This document shows, piece after piece, positions 57,390 through 64,000 of a stretch of DNA of 64,000 nt. The DNA lies in NCBI GenBank assembly GCA_945904015.1, contig CAMDPK010000003.1, positions 1 through 64,000 of the forward strand, read 5' to 3'. This DNA is from Candidatus Kuenenia stuttgartensis. GTDB taxonomy: Bacteria; Planctomycetota; Planctomycetia; Planctomycetales; Planctomycetaceae. The notes beneath the pieces are model-generated. The model searched no databases and was not told the DNA's origin. It was given only the letters and a program-made list of their open reading frames with translations. Position 1 is the stretch's first letter. Each line of letters opens with the position of its first letter. The translations under genes and the position numbers were made by a program.

Positions 57390-58406
57390 TCAGAGCGATT
57401 CCAGCCATTTGAGCAATGCTTCGTCATCGCGCCAGACCAATTTTCGGTGGGCGCTACTTGTGGCGGGGACGGAAGGCTCACAGGTACGCAGCGCGTCGGC
57501 TTTGGTTCGGAGGGTGATTTCGGCGTAGCGGTTCGTGGTCTCCAAACTCGAATGTCCGAGCCAACCGCGGACGACATTGATCTCGACACCGGATTCCAAC
57601 AGATGGACTGCCGCTGTGTGTCGAAACGTGTGGGGACTGACTGTCTTCTTGAGCGATGGCTGGTTGCTCGTGAGCAGGTTGCCGGAATGGCGGCGCACGA
57701 TTTTGTAGATCCCAAATCGAGTCAGCGGATGACGAGAGCGCGAGACGAACACTGGTTCGTCATTGGACCTCGGGGGCACCTGCTGCAAAAGCCGTTGAAG
57801 CTGGCGGGCGGTTTCGGTCCATAGGGGACAGATTCGCCATTTGTCTCCCTTGCCGTGAAGTCGGACGCGAGCTGGGGCGTTCAAATCGAGATTGCTGACA
57901 CGCAGGTCGGCGACCTCTTGGACCCGAGCACCCGTGTTGTAGAGGAAGAGCAGCAAAGCGCGATCACGATCGGCATTCCTTCCGCTGGCTGGCACGCGGC
58001 GCAGCAGTGCGGCGACGTCATCCCGATCCAAGTAGTGCGTTTCGGGAGGCGCGACACGCTTCGTCGGAATGGCGGCCACTTGTTCACAAACCATGAGCAT
58101 CTCGGGAGAGCGTTGGGCCAAGTATTCGAAGAAGATGTGCAACGCCGCCAGCCGCTGATTACGAGTCCGAATGTGATTGTGCCGTTCCTGCTCCAAGTGA
58201 CGAAGGAATTGCTGGACCTGTTCAGCATTCAGATCCTGTGTGCACAACCGCGTGATCGGCCGCCGGCTTGTCCGGGAGAGGAAACAGAGGAACAGCCGCA
58301 GCGTGTCACGATAACTGCGAATCGTGGTTGGCCGAAGCCCCTTCTGAACCGCGAGGTAATCCACGAAGAACGAATGAATCCAAGCCCCTAAAACTCCATT
58401 GATCAT
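57390..58406 (-). CDS. RIT tyrosine recombinase, third gene
   Basis: 338 residues. SAM-like N-terminal core-binding domain (about 10-105) and catalytic domain (about 125-310) with Arg I in [14 protein letters not shown]-x-x-R in HTFRHT (259-264), [11 protein letters not shown] with the nucleophile Y294. The gene overlaps the previous one by four bases (ATGA). It lacks the long N-terminal domain of the first recombinase. The three enzymes of RIT elements are thought to act together. Confidence 0.93.
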   Translation of the reverse strand: MINGVLGAWIHSFFVDYLAVQKGLRPTTIRSYRDTLRLFLCFLSRTSRRPITRLCTQDLNAEQVQQFLRHLEQERHNHIRTRNQRLAALHIFFEYLAQRSPEMLMVCEQVAAIPTKRVAPPETHYLDRDDVAALLRRVPASGRNADRDRALLLFLYNTGARVQEVADLRVSNLDLNAPARVRLHGKGDKWRICPLWTETARQLQRLLQQVPPRSNDEPVFVSRSRHPLTRFGIYKIVRRHSGNLLTSNQPSLKKTVSPHTFRHTAAVHLLESGVEINVVRGWLGHSSLETTNRYAEITLRTKADALRTCEPSVPATSSAHRKLVWRDDEALLKWLESL

Positions 58407-59392
58407 AGCGAAGTCTCCTCGATGCTGGTGCGTGCGAAAGCCTCAAATCGACGGTTGGCTTCCTGCAACAGGGTGTGGGTGATGGTCAGATAGGTGGCGG
58501 TCGAAGTCGGATCGACATGACCCAGGAACGTGGACAACTGCAACAGGCGAGTCCCCGGATTGAGACCCGCTCGATACCAACGCAGCAGCGTGCCGACGGC
58601 GAAGGAGTGGCGTAGGTCATGCACGCGCGGCGGCGAGGTTCCCGGCGGGATGTGCAGACCCAATCGAGGCACCAAGCCGTGAAAGGTCTGACTGATCGTG
58701 CCCGGGTTGAGTCCGCGACCAGCCAAAAAAGAAAACACGGGTGCGTCCGGCGCGAGCCGCCCGCGGTATTGCTCGCACGTTTGCAGATACTCTTGCAGTT
58801 GCGCCGCGATGCGGGGTCCAAACGGAACGAGGCGGTTTTTGGAGAACTTGGTCAGCCGGATCTCTAACAGCTTCCGGTCGAGGTCAAGGTCGCTGCGCCG
58901 CAGGCGAGCCACTTCGCCGACCCGCAAACCGAGCCCGTACAATAAAATGAAGATCAGTCGATACGTTGCTCCGCGCAGCAACGCACGCGGGTTGTCCGGC
59001 AGACTGCCGGCCAGTTCCAGCAATCGCCGAGCACTGTTCTGGTCGAACAGGAACGGCAATCTTTGCGAAGTCTGACGCCGAGGTTTGGCCCGAAGCGGCG
59101 AATGGGTCAGGAGTCCCTGTCGGACCAGCCACTGAAAGAGTCGTGCAACGACTCCCAGCAGATGGTTGTAACTTCTGGGTCTCTGGCGCGGGCGCGAAGC
59201 CAAAAACGCGTCGATCACGTCGGGCGTGATGTGCTCGACCGCGCTGAGCTTCCGTTCCACCAAATAGCGATCCAGAAGCCGAAGAGTCTTCTCTTCGACA
59301 TCGTACCGTCGGGCCAAGGCCCGCTTGTGAGCGAGAAATGCTTGGATCGATTCTGCAAGCGGACTTTGAAAAACGGGGGGTCGCTGAGTCAT
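58403..59392 (-). CDS. RIT tyrosine recombinase, second gene
   Basis: 329 residues. N-terminal DNA-binding domain (about 10-105) and catalytic domain with Arg I in YGLGLRVGEVARLR, HDLRHS (258-263) and GHVDPTSTATYL with nucleophile Y301. An insertion around PPGTSPPRV precedes the HDLRHS box. It overlaps both neighbours by four bases, so one polycistronic message is translated with coupling. Confidence 0.93.
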   Translation of the reverse strand: MTQRPPVFQSPLAESIQAFLAHKRALARRYDVEEKTLRLLDRYLVERKLSAVEHITPDVIDAFLASRPRQRPRSYNHLLGVVARLFQWLVRQGLLTHSPLRAKPRRQTSQRLPFLFDQNSARRLLELAGSLPDNPRALLRGATYRLIFILLYGLGLRVGEVARLRRSDLDLDRKLLEIRLTKFSKNRLVPFGPRIAAQLQEYLQTCEQYRGRLAPDAPVFSFLAGRGLNPGTISQTFHGLVPRLGLHIPPGTSPPRVHDLRHSFAVGTLLRWYRAGLNPGTRLLQLSTFLGHVDPTSTATYLTITHTLLQEANRRFEAFARTSIEETSL

Positions 59393-60657
59393 GCGATCTC
59401 CTCCCCGTCGCCACAGGCGACTTCGCGCAGGGCTTCGACGGCAACCTTGCTGTAGATCGCGGTGGAAGCGGCGGAACGATGACCGACATAGTCACCAATG
59501 ACCTTCAGATCGAACTCGGCATCCACCAACCGCTGGACACAGGTGTGTCGCAACGTGTGCGACCCCGGCCTGGAAACCGAACTGCCGATCTTGTGCAAAT
59601 AGTGAGCAGCGCGCGAGGAGACCGCCGCTCCCGTGATCGGCTCCTGGGGAGCAACCGCTCGAAAGAAGACGTGACGATCCGTCGTTTGGGGCCGACCGTT
59701 TTGCAGATACTCCACGATGGCTTGCCCGACCAGCGGCGAAAGTGGGTACGCAGACGAATGCCCCGCCTTCCGTTCCGGAATACGCAGTCGTTCATTGCGC
59801 CAATCCAAATCGTCGACAGTCAGAGCGGCCACTTCATGAGCTCGAAGCCCATAGGTCACCAACAACATCAGAATCGCATAGTCACGCCGCCCGGTCGGCG
59901 TACGGCGATCGACCACGTTCAAGAGGCGGCGAACTTCATCCCAGGTCACCGAACGCGGGATCTTGGCGAGGCGATATGTCTGTGGCGGCTCGACGCAGTC
60001 GCTGAGATCGTTCCGTAAGACACGCTCGCGGTAGAGATAAGTCAGGAACACGTGCAGGATCCCGCAACCATTACGGACACTCGACCACGACGTCCGCTGA
60101 CTCATCTCGATCACGAATCCGCTGAGAACCGGTGGTGATAAATCACGAAGGTCGCGCAAGCCAATCCGTTCCAAGTAGGCCGCGAACTTCCGCAGGTGAT
60201 GCCCATAGAGCTTGAGCGAACTCGCGCGAAGTCCCCGTTCTTCGGAGAGGTACGCAAAAAACTTTGGTGCGAGATCAACGAACGGATTCAGAGGCGGATG
60301 TGGGCGCCCTCGTCCTCGAAAGTTGGCGCAGACCAACCGCAGCATTTGCTCGACCGGGATGCGCGCGTCCTTCGCAATCTTGTCACGCGCCAGTGGGGAG
60401 TGGCGGGAGTTGCTGCGGGTCGCAACCCACCCGACAACAAATTCCTCGACATGATGAGCCAGTTCCTTCCATTGACGAGCACCTCGATCCCACGCGAACT
60501 GGCCAAAACGCGTCAGAATCGGAACTCGACGATGAATCGTCCGAGACGAATACTTCCGCTCGACTAACCAAGTGACATACTGCTCGATGGCCCCGCCAAC
60601 CCACGAAGATCGGACACGATCGACGGTCTCGGGGCGGATGAAAAAACGTTCCAGCAT
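59389..60657 (-). CDS. RIT tyrosine recombinase, first gene
   Basis: 422 residues. It is the longest of the three owing to an N-terminal extension of about 100 residues with a zinc-free helical region (VEEFVVGWVATRS), then a core-binding domain (about 125-215) and the catalytic domain with Arg I in YGLRAHEVAAL, HTLRHT (367-372) and nucleophile Y402 in GHRSAASTAIY. The promoter should lie in the 110 bp between its ATG (60657) and the right inverted repeat; AAGGAGG stands six bases upstream of the ATG. Confidence 0.93.
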   Translation of the reverse strand: MLERFFIRPETVDRVRSSWVGGAIEQYVTWLVERKYSSRTIHRRVPILTRFGQFAWDRGARQWKELAHHVEEFVVGWVATRSNSRHSPLARDKIAKDARIPVEQMLRLVCANFRGRGRPHPPLNPFVDLAPKFFAYLSEERGLRASSLKLYGHHLRKFAAYLERIGLRDLRDLSPPVLSGFVIEMSQRTSWSSVRNGCGILHVFLTYLYRERVLRNDLSDCVEPPQTYRLAKIPRSVTWDEVRRLLNVVDRRTPTGRRDYAILMLLVTYGLRAHEVAALTVDDLDWRNERLRIPERKAGHSSAYPLSPLVGQAIVEYLQNGRPQTTDRHVFFRAVAPQEPITGAAVSSRAAHYLHKIGSSVSRPGSHTLRHTCVQRLVDAEFDLKVIGDYVGHRSAASTAIYSKVAVEALREVACGDGEEIA

Positions 60658-60768
60658 GGCAACCTCCTTTCTGGGTTTGAACCACGGAGGTTGCGTTCTA
60701 TCGGAGCGATCGACGTTATGTGCCCAACCGTCCGTTCAAGCCATCATTGGGACCACGAAATGGTCTTC

Positions 60769-60798
60769 GCGGCCACATAACGAAGTTGGGCACATTAG
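60769..60798 (-). repeat. Right terminal inverted repeat of the RIT element
   Basis: GCGGCCACATAACGAAGTTG followed by GGCACATTAG; exact reverse complement of 57304-57333. The interrupted gene resumes with the very next base. Confidence 0.88.
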
Positions 60799-60828
60799 CT
60801 CGGCAAGCCGCTGGTCGAAGTGGTTTGA
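60799..60828 (+). pseudogene. Enolase-superfamily gene, displaced 3' end
   Basis: Codes for LGKPLVEVV and a TGA stop, the usual C-terminal strand of the family, continuing FDV at 57265-57273 in the same frame after the 3525-bp element is removed. Confidence 0.85.
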
Positions 60829-60858
60829 CCTCGAAGCTACTTGGACGCCTACCTCCGG

Positions 60859-61767
60859 TCAATTTGTGGTCGCAGTCAGTCTTCGCAGCACTAACTGTGC
60901 AACACCACGTTGGCCGTCGATCGAGAGGTGCAAGCCATCCGTCGTCGCTCCCGCCGAGGACAACACCGCGGCGAACTCGCGGCGTGGAATCAGACGCACG
61001 GCGTGGCGGAGAGCCAGTCGGCGTTGCAGTCGAGCGAATTCGTAACCACCGGGAATGGGCGGCACGGGCAGTTCAAACATCACCAGCGTCCGACGCGGCG
61101 CACTGAGCCGGACCAACAGCCGATCCAAGTCCACTTCGATCTGCCGTGAGTCTCGGCCGCTGAGCAGGTCGTTGCCGCCAATCTCGATCAGTACGAGGCA
61201 GTCGTCGCAGTCGATCTCTTCGGCTTGCCGAATTGCCGACGCGGTGCTGGCTCCGGCTTGAGCGTGATTCCGCACCGGCACGCGCCATTCGCTCGCGAGC
61301 AAATTCGGCCAGAGATGCTCTTGTTCGCTGGCGATGCCGGCACTCAGGGAATCGCCGATGACATGCACCTCTGCCGGCAAGGTGGCCAACGGTGGAACGT
61401 GCAGACGGTGCCGCTCGATCAACTCGGCGGTGACGCTGGCGAGCAACATGAGTTCGACGAATCCGCCGCAGGCGGATGCTCGGCGGACGATTCGCGGCCA
61501 ACGAGCGTTGTCGTCGGCACGGAACGGCACGTTCAAGCTGACGAGCGGCGGAATCAGGCAGAGGCCGTACAGCCACCAAGGCAGCGGCGTCATCGACAAC
61601 ACCAAGAAGATCAGTCCCAAGACGGTCAGCAGCCTCAACCACTTCGCAGCCCGATGTCTCCGAAAGTGCCAGGTGGTCGCTCGGCCCAGAGCGATCAACG
61701 CCGCTCCGACGAAGAACGCATCTCCGCTGGAGAACAAGTACGCCGCAAACTGGTTGAGGCCGCTCAT
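60859..61767 (-). CDS. Membrane-anchored SGNH/GDSL hydrolase
   Basis: 302 residues from the ATG at 61767. Four hydrophobic helices in the first 125 residues (e.g. FFVGAALIALG, LTVLGLIFLVLS, VELMLLASVTAEL) are followed by an SGNH hydrolase domain (about 130-300): block I VIGDSLSAG with the Ser nucleophile, block III IGGNDLLSG and block V DGLHLS with Asp and His. It removes ester-linked groups from glycans or lipids, in the periplasm or at the membrane. A start 45 bases further upstream would overlap the mnmG start on the other strand. The two genes are divergent and share a 44-bp gap. Confidence 0.88.
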   Translation of the reverse strand: MSGLNQFAAYLFSSGDAFFVGAALIALGRATTWHFRRHRAAKWLRLLTVLGLIFLVLSMTPLPWWLYGLCLIPPLVSLNVPFRADDNARWPRIVRRASACGGFVELMLLASVTAELIERHRLHVPPLATLPAEVHVIGDSLSAGIASEQEHLWPNLLASEWRVPVRNHAQAGASTASAIRQAEEIDCDDCLVLIEIGGNDLLSGRDSRQIEVDLDRLLVRLSAPRRTLVMFELPVPPIPGGYEFARLQRRLALRHAVRLIPRREFAAVLSSAGATTDGLHLSIDGQRGVAQLVLRRLTATTN

Positions 61768-61811
61768 GCCGATATGATCCCGCCTCGAATCCCCGGACGC
61801 GAGAGCAGGCA

Positions 61812-63686
61812 ATGAGTGACGTCATCTACGATTTTGATGTGGTGGTAATCGGGGCCGGACACGCCGGCTGCGAAGCGGCGCTGGCGTCCGCTCGCCTCGG
61901 CGCAAAGACGGCGTTGCTGACGATGAGTTGCGACATGGTCGCCGCAATGAGCTGCAACCCGGCGATCGGTGGCGTCGCGAAAGGGCAGATCGTTCGCGAG
62001 ATCGATGCACTCGGCGGTGAGATGGGGCGAATCATCGACGAGACCGGCATTCAGTTTCGGATGCTCAATCGAACCAAAGGCCCGGCGATGCACAGCCCGC
62101 GTGCTCAGGCCGACAAAAAGGCGTATCAGATCGCGATGAAATGGCGCGTCGAGCAGCAAGAGAATCTGACGCTGCGGCAAGAAGTGGTCGAGGGCTTGGA
62201 CGTGGGGCAGGTTTCCAACCTGCCAGCCCACTCGTCCGGGCAGGTTGGAAACCTGCCCCACGTCAGCGCCGTCCGCGTGAAAGGGGGAGCGATTTACCGT
62301 GCGAAGGCGGTCGTCATCACGACGGGTACGTTCCTGCAAGCGATCATGCACACCGGCGAGGCGAAAGCGTTCGGCGGCCGAGCGGGAGAAGGGACGACCA
62401 CCGGATTGTCGCACACACTAACGGAACTCGGCTTTGAACTGCGACGGTTCAAGACCGGTACGCCGTGCCGGATCAACGGACGCACGATTGATTTCTCCGC
62501 CACACAGGAACAACCGGGAGACGCCGAGCCGCAGCCGTTTTCGTTCTTGACCGACGCGATCACTCAGCCGCAGATGTGTTGTCATCTGACCGAGACGAAC
62601 GAGCGTGTTCACGAACTCATCCGAGCCAACTTGCATCGGGCACCGATGTATTCGGGACAGATTCAATCGACCGGGCCGCGCTACTGTCCGAGCATCGAAG
62701 ACAAAGTCGTGCGGTTCGCCGACAAGACCGCTCACCATATCTTTCTGGAGCCGGAAGGCCGCCACACCTGCGAGTACTACTGCAACGGCATCTCGACCAG
62801 CCTGCCGCGCGACGTGCAGGAGGAGTTGGTGCATTTGATTCCCGGCCTCGAACAGGCCGAGATCATGCGCTACGGCTACGCGGTCGAGTACGACTTCGCT
62901 CCGCCGACGCAGTTGCACGCGACGCTCGAAACGAAACAGGTCGCGGGGCTGTATTTCGCCGGCCAAATCAATGGAACGACCGGCTACGAAGAGGCGGCCG
63001 GTCAAGGTTTGCTCGCCGGGGCCAACGCGGCGTTGAAAATTGCCAACAAGCCGCCGCTGATTTTGGACCGCAGCCAGGCGTATCTCGGCGTGATGATCGA
63101 CGACCTCGTGACGAAAGGGGTCGATGAGCCGTACCGCATGTTTACTTCGCGAGCCGAATACCGCTTGCTCCTGCGTCACGACAACGCCGACCGCCGCCTG
63201 ACACCGATTGGGGCTCGCGTCGGACTGGCGTCGGCCGAGCGAGTTCGCCGCTGGGAAGCTCACGAAGCAGCGATCGCGGCGGCCTCGGAGTTGACCGTTA
63301 AGAAATTCCATCAAGGTCACAGCCTGGAAGAATGGCTGCGCCGGCCGGAGACCGAATGGCTCGACGTCTGCGAGTTCAGTGAGGAAGCGCGGTCGTTGAA
63401 TTTGCCGACGCAGGCCGCAAAGCAACTCTCGATCGAAGCCAAGTACGCCGGCTATATCCGCCGACAAACCCAGACAATTGAACGCCAAGAGCAAGTTGAC
63501 ACCGTCCGTATCCCAGACGCCTTCGACTTCCATGCCTGCCCACAACTCCGCGCAGAAGCGAAGGAGAAATTCACTCGCGTGCGTCCGCGTCACGTCGGCC
63601 AAGCGAGTCGGATCAGCGGCATCACTCCGGCCGATCTCGCAGTGCTGATGCTGTATCTTACCGAGCCGACGCGGATGGCGACGTAG
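61812..63686 (+). CDS. mnmG: tRNA U34 carboxymethylaminomethyl-modifying enzyme MnmG, with 20-residue repeat-derived insertion
   Basis: 624 residues. FAD-binding Rossmann VVVIGAGHAGCEAALASAR (about 10-28), CNPAIGGVAKG (catalytic Cys), the second GTGT region VVITTGTFLQAIMHTG, GYAVEYDF and the C-terminal helical domain with SRAEYRLLLRHDNADRRLTPIG. With MnmE it modifies wobble uridine in tRNAs. Residues 131-150 (VGQVSNLPAHSSGQVGNLPH) are encoded exactly by a palindromic repeat and are absent in other MnmG proteins; without them the length (604) and alignment (QEVVEGLD-VSAVRVKGG) are standard. ATG overlaps the repeat-free start; GAGAGCAGGC upstream is a weak ribosome site. Confidence 0.95.
   Translation: MSDVIYDFDVVVIGAGHAGCEAALASARLGAKTALLTMSCDMVAAMSCNPAIGGVAKGQIVREIDALGGEMGRIIDETGIQFRMLNRTKGPAMHSPRAQADKKAYQIAMKWRVEQQENLTLRQEVVEGLDVGQVSNLPAHSSGQVGNLPHVSAVRVKGGAIYRAKAVVITTGTFLQAIMHTGEAKAFGGRAGEGTTTGLSHTLTELGFELRRFKTGTPCRINGRTIDFSATQEQPGDAEPQPFSFLTDAITQPQMCCHLTETNERVHELIRANLHRAPMYSGQIQSTGPRYCPSIEDKVVRFADKTAHHIFLEPEGRHTCEYYCNGISTSLPRDVQEELVHLIPGLEQAEIMRYGYAVEYDFAPPTQLHATLETKQVAGLYFAGQINGTTGYEEAAGQGLLAGANAALKIANKPPLILDRSQAYLGVMIDDLVTKGVDEPYRMFTSRAEYRLLLRHDNADRRLTPIGARVGLASAERVRRWEAHEAAIAAASELTVKKFHQGHSLEEWLRRPETEWLDVCEFSEEARSLNLPTQAAKQLSIEAKYAGYIRRQTQTIERQEQVDTVRIPDAFDFHACPQLRAEAKEKFTRVRPRHVGQASRISGITPADLAVLMLYLTEPTRMAT
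62202..62261. repeat. Palindromic repeat, GTGGGGCAGG family, copy 2, in frame inside mnmG
   Basis: 60 bp = 20 codons, starting exactly on a codon boundary (62202) and ending on one. Arms GTGGGGCAGGTTTCCAACCT and the inverse with one mismatch, 18-base loop. Same family as 13574-13657 but with TTCC rather than TTTC in the arm. Confidence 0.95.
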
Positions 63687-63780
63687 GCTGCAAGCCACAT
63701 CATCCTGGTGACTTGTGCCAACCGGAGCGTGATTCTCACGACGATACGCTTGACGTTTCTTTTCGGGCTGTTACTCTCCG

Positions 63781-63820
63781 CCTTGCCTGAAATGAAACTG
63801 AGTCTCAATTTCTGGCAAGG
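63781..63820. promoter_or_regulatory. Palindrome with Fur-box-like core upstream of the prepilin gene
   Basis: CCTTGCC at 63781-63787 and GGCAAGG at 63814-63820 frame a near palindrome whose centre, TGAAACTGAGTCTCA (63793-63807), has the 7-1-7 symmetry seen in Fur-family operators (TGARACT-N-AGTYTCA). It lies 110 bases before the start codon in the 232-bp space between mnmG and the next gene. It may be an operator or, given the outer arms, a stem-loop after mnmG. No T-run follows. Confidence 0.3.
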
Positions 63821-63918
63821 TTCGCCAGTCGCCAGCCAAGCCTCCACGGCTCGCCAGCCATCTGCGACCCAAATCTGTCGCTCGGTTGCCAATTACTTTT
63901 TCTCGTGGAGGTGCTGTG

Positions 63919-64000
63919 ATGCGAACTCAACGTCGTGGATTTACGCTCATCGAATTGCTCGTCGTGATCGCGATCATCGCGATCTTGATTGCCCTGCTGC
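63919..64000 (+). CDS. Prepilin-type N-terminal methylation domain protein (DUF1559-like), cut by the window edge
   Basis: The first 27 codons are visible. ATG at 63919 with GGAGG seven bases upstream; the peptide starts MRTQRRGFTLIELLVVIAII, the type IV prepilin/pseudopilin cleavage site G|FTLIE and hydrophobic helix. In planctomycetes this start is typical of the huge DUF1559 (H-X9-DG C-terminal) family, but the diagnostic part lies beyond the window. Confidence 0.85.
   Translation, partial: MRTQRRGFTLIELLVVIAIIAILIALL

Larger units (their letters stand above)
57274..60798. mobile_element. Recombinase-in-trio (RIT) element
   Basis: About 3.5 kb. It carries three tyrosine recombinase genes, all on the minus strand, overlapping each other by four bases, and is bounded by 30-bp perfect inverted repeats (57304-57333 and 60769-60798). 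This is the plan of RIT elements. The left end has an extra perfect palindrome (57274-57303). Removing 57274-60798 exactly restores the interrupted enolase-superfamily reading frame with no duplicated bases, so insertion was precise and left no target-site duplication. Apart from the recombinases the element has no cargo. Confidence 0.88.

Noticed and set aside
57390-60657. Integron or phage integrase module
   Set aside because: Three overlapping recombinases with perfect inverted ends and no attC, phage or conjugation genes fit a RIT element better.

Overview
The window is 64 kb of high-GC bacterial chromosome that reads as a planctomycete (Planctomycetales-like). Evidence: a DUF1598 secreted protein, a DUF1559-type prepilin start at the right edge, a zinc-finger/Ser-Thr-kinase/TIGR03067-like giant protein beside an ECF sigma factor and a DUF1579-like protein, a one-sulfatase gene, a retro-style mix of isolated catabolic genes, and many long palindromic repeats typical of these genomes. 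No rRNA, CRISPR array or prophage was seen; one tRNA-Gly(CCC) is present.

Layout. 0.2-10.7 kb: thyX, a WXG100-like protein, a dihydrodipicolinate-synthase-family enzyme, the DUF1598 protein, tRNA-Gly, a CbpA-like DnaJ, the rnpA-yidD pair, a ketoglutarate-semialdehyde-type aldehyde dehydrogenase, an ExbD-like protein and an Ldh-family oxidoreductase. 10.7-13.5 kb: mutY and a dimethylformamidase-like protein. 13.8-22 kb: a co-directional run of acyl carrier protein, KAS III, DegT aminotransferase, membrane-anchored sugar epimerase, glycosyltransferase, FmdB-like zinc ribbon, peptidoglycan amidase and a hydrolase-fold protein, suggesting envelope glycan or glycolipid work. 22-28.3 kb (minus strand): a retropepsin-like protease with a small partner, an unknown protein, a DUF1444-like protein, a Tat-exported enolase-superfamily enzyme and a penicillin-acylase-family enzyme. 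28.4-30 kb: decayed fragments.

30.2-43.2 kb is the accessory heart: a type III restriction pair (res then mod) separated by a palindrome that split an old gene junction, a 5'-truncated RTX/VWA-like protein, a GDPD-DUF885 fusion, a DUF4160-DUF2442 pair flanked by a duplicated gene end, a second small-protein/retropepsin pair and a predicted PUA/EVE-like plus NucS-like nuclease. 43.3-56 kb: aldo/keto reductase, sulfatase, small membrane proteins, a seven-bladed WD40 protein, the kinase/DUF1579/sigma signalling set and an ornithine-cyclodeaminase-family gene. 56.2-60.8 kb: an enolase-superfamily pseudogene carrying a nonsense codon and split near its 3' end by a recombinase-in-trio (RIT) element with 30-bp inverted ends. 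60.9-64 kb: a membrane SGNH hydrolase, mnmG and the start of a prepilin-like gene.

The most striking thread is a set of about fifteen long palindromes in several sequence families. They sit hard against genes and change them: one is an exact 20-codon in-frame insertion in MnmG, one adds about 36 residues to the activation segment of the kinase, four supply the TAG stop codon of the neighbouring gene, one supplies Shine-Dalgarno sequence to two divergent genes, and one destroyed the original start of the type III methyltransferase. Start sites given here were chosen by hand from Shine-Dalgarno motifs and protein context; all functional calls are by motif recognition without database searches.
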